From the NCBI GenBank assembly GCA_910584265.1, contig CAJTZE010000072.1, forward strand, positions 1 to 6,157: DNA of 6,157 nucleotides, given 5' to 3'. Position 1 is the first letter of the stretch. Every line of letters begins with the position of its first letter. Under the pieces are notes generated by a model. That model had not been told where the DNA came from and made no database searches. It saw nothing but the letters and a program-made list of their open reading frames with translations. The DNA is from an uncultured Dorea sp. Its GTDB lineage: Bacteria > Bacillota > Clostridia > Lachnospirales > Lachnospiraceae. The position numbers and the translations under genes are program-made. This document shows, in pieces, positions 4,786-6,157 of the stretch.

Positions 4786-6096
4786 TTATAGAATATCAAT
4801 ATATTCTCCCGCCAGAGCCTTGTTCATGCTCCGTACCGCACAGAATTTTCCGCACATACTGCAGGTATCGCTGTGATCCTCTTCCGGTATCCGGCTTTCG
4901 CGTATGGCTTTTGCTGTTTTAGGGTCTAATGCGCAGGCAAACTGTGCGTCCCAATCAAGCGCCCGGCGTGCATCGGCCATGCGGTCATCAATATCCCTTG
5001 CTCCGGGAATTCCCTTGGCAATATCTGCCGCATGGGCGGCAATCTTAGAAGCGATAATCCCCTGCTTCACATCCTCCACATTGGGAAGCGCCAGATGCTC
5101 TGCCGGTGTAACATAGCATAGAAAGGAAGCTCCATTCATGGCCGCCACAGCTCCGCCGATGGCGCTGGTAATATGGTCATATCCCGGCGCAATGTCCGTT
5201 ACCAGAGGTCCTAACACATAGAAAGGAGCTCCCATACAGATGGCCTGCTGTACCTTCATATTTGCCGCAATCTGATCCAGCGGCACATGCCCCGGCCCCT
5301 CGACCATAACCTGGACATTATGCGCCCAGGCACGTTTGGTCAGCTCCCCCAGCCGTACCAGCTCCTCAATCTGGCAGACATCGGAGGCATCCGCCAGACA
5401 TCCGGGACGGCAGGCATCCCCCAGGGAAATTGTAACATCATATTTTTCGCAGATATCCAGAATTTCATCGTAATATTCATAAAAGGGATTTTCTTCCCCT
5501 GTCATGCTCATCCATGCAAATACAAGGCTTCCGCCGCGGCTGACAATATTCATTTTCCGTTTGTGCTTTTTGATCTGTTCAATGGTCTTTCTTGTAATCC
5601 CGCTGTGAAGCGTCACAAAATCAACGCCGTCCTCTGCATGCATACGGATCACATCCAGAAAATCCTCTGCTGATAATGTACTGAGATCTCTCTGGTAGTG
5701 GATAACACTGTCATAGACAGGTACTGTGCCGATCATGGCAGGGCATTCCTTCGTCAGCTTCCGCCGGAAAGCTCTTGTATCTCCGTGGCTGGAAAGATCC
5801 ATGATAGATTCCGCCCCAAGCCTGACCGCACTCATCACCTTTTCCAGCTCAATATCATAATCCCTGCAGTCTCTCGATACCCCTAAGTTTACGTTGATTT
5901 TTGTGCGCAGCATGCTGCCGATGCCTTCCGGCTCCAGACAAGCATGATTCTTATTAGCACAAATAACAGCCTTCCCTTCTGCCAGCAGCCTCATCAGTAC
6001 CTCAGACGGCATCTGCTCTTTCTCCGCAACTGTTTCTATTTCCGGTGTCACGATTCTTCTTCTTGCCGCATCCATTTGTGTTGTATAGTTTCTCAT
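4786..6096 (-). CDS. thiC: Phosphomethylpyrimidine synthase ThiC (short clostridial form)
   Basis: ThiC is a radical SAM enzyme converting aminoimidazole ribotide to HMP-phosphate, the pyrimidine half of thiamine. The 436 residues match the short form that lacks the extra N-terminal domain of the roughly 610-630 aa proteobacterial enzymes. Core motifs are in order: KINVNLG (66-72), SIMDLSSHGD (97-106), TVPVYD (124-129), SRGGSLVFAWM (186-196), SLGDACRPG (224-232), VMVEGPGHVP (263-272) and YVTPAEHLALPNVED (328-342). H270 and H334 correspond to the zinc ligands. The C-terminal cluster motif is C412, C415 and C419, spaced CX2CX3C. The ATG at 6094-6096 follows AGGAGG (6105-6110) by 8 nt. No other thi gene is visible. 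There is no clear terminator before the next promoter, so some read-through is possible. Confidence 0.97.
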   Translation of the reverse strand: MRNYTTQMDAARRRIVTPEIETVAEKEQMPSEVLMRLLAEGKAVICANKNHACLEPEGIGSMLRTKINVNLGVSRDCRDYDIELEKVMSAVRLGAESIMDLSSHGDTRAFRRKLTKECPAMIGTVPVYDSVIHYQRDLSTLSAEDFLDVIRMHAEDGVDFVTLHSGITRKTIEQIKKHKRKMNIVSRGGSLVFAWMSMTGEENPFYEYYDEILDICEKYDVTISLGDACRPGCLADASDVCQIEELVRLGELTKRAWAHNVQVMVEGPGHVPLDQIAANMKVQQAICMGAPFYVLGPLVTDIAPGYDHITSAIGGAVAAMNGASFLCYVTPAEHLALPNVEDVKQGIIASKIAAHAADIAKGIPGARDIDDRMADARRALDWDAQFACALDPKTAKAIRESRIPEEDHSDTCSMCGKFCAVRSMNKALAGEYIDIL

Positions 6097-6132
6097 TCTT
6101 AGTTCCTCCTACCTCAATATTTGAAATTTGTC

Positions 6133-6152
6133 AATATATCTCCCGATATATT
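6133..6152. repeat. Short AT-rich inverted repeat in the thiC leader
   Basis: AATATATC (6133-6140) and GATATATT (6145-6152) form a perfect 8-bp inverted repeat around a 4-nt centre, 36 nt upstream of the thiC start codon. It could be a small hairpin or a protein site. It is not followed by a T-run on the minus strand. None of the conserved TPP-riboswitch core (CUGAGA, ACCUGAUCUGGAUAAUGCCAG) lies in the 61 nt available; a riboswitch further upstream would be outside the window. Confidence 0.35.
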
Positions 6153-6157
6153 TTTGA

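Noticed and set aside
4786..6096. Several open frames of 60-130 codons on the plus strand opposite thiC and opposite the radical SAM gene
   Set aside because: They run antisense to strongly conserved genes, have no ribosome binding sites and show no protein-family features.
6129..6134. TTGACA on the minus strand upstream of thiC
   Set aside because: A perfect -35 hexamer, but the sequence 16-18 nt downstream is the ribosome binding site region with no -10 box.
6097..6157. TPP riboswitch ahead of thiC
   Set aside because: Expected from knowledge of thiC control, but none of the conserved core is in the 61 nt present; it cannot be claimed or excluded.

Overview
The window looks like a chromosomal segment from an anaerobic Firmicute, probably a Clostridia member of the Lachnospiraceae type. 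This rests on the tandem radical-SAM pair (TIGR03960 then TIGR03936/DUF2344), the short clostridial form of ThiC (436 aa), strong GGAGG-type ribosome binding sites, and moderate GC with AT-rich spacers. No 16S rRNA or other strict taxonomic marker is present. Every gene I can support lies on the minus strand, so transcription runs from high to low coordinates.

Layout in order of transcription. (1) 6157-4786: thiC, pyrimidine branch of thiamine synthesis, with only 61 nt of leader visible. (2) 4785-4654: a compact regulatory interval with a sigma-A-like promoter and a set of TACTTAC/GTAAGTA half-sites, including a perfect 7-bp inverted repeat. It serves a cysteine-rich flavodoxin-fold NAD(P)H:FMN oxidoreductase (4653-4108). 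(3) 4107-3423: about 685 bases without an intact gene. This stretch holds a probable flavodoxin-like remnant, a Rho-independent terminator, a good promoter (TTGATA-17-TATAAT) overlaid by an inverted repeat, a Fic-family fragment, and the intact 5' end of a DUF523 gene that loses its identity after about 19 codons. A short open frame with the motif IIGGADEPTSIF, reminiscent of sodium-pumping decarboxylase beta subunits, overlaps that tail and runs in frame into the next gene. (4) 3422-333: a tight three-gene run of the B12-binding-like radical SAM protein (TIGR03960), its DUF2344 partner (17-nt overlap, TTG start) and a YbaK/EbsC-type aminoacyl-tRNA deacylase. (5) 280-1: the N-terminal 93 codons of an aspartate kinase, cut by the window edge.

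The genes are mostly housekeeping: cofactor synthesis, flavin redox, probable RNA or translation-linked radical SAM chemistry, tRNA quality control and aspartate-family amino acids. The unusual part is 3400-4106, where several truncated gene heads are stacked between a terminator and the radical-SAM operon and now form its long leader. The most testable regulatory signals are the inverted repeat on the operon promoter and the HxlR-like operator cluster upstream of the flavin reductase. I see no CRISPR array, tRNA, rRNA, insertion sequence or prophage gene.
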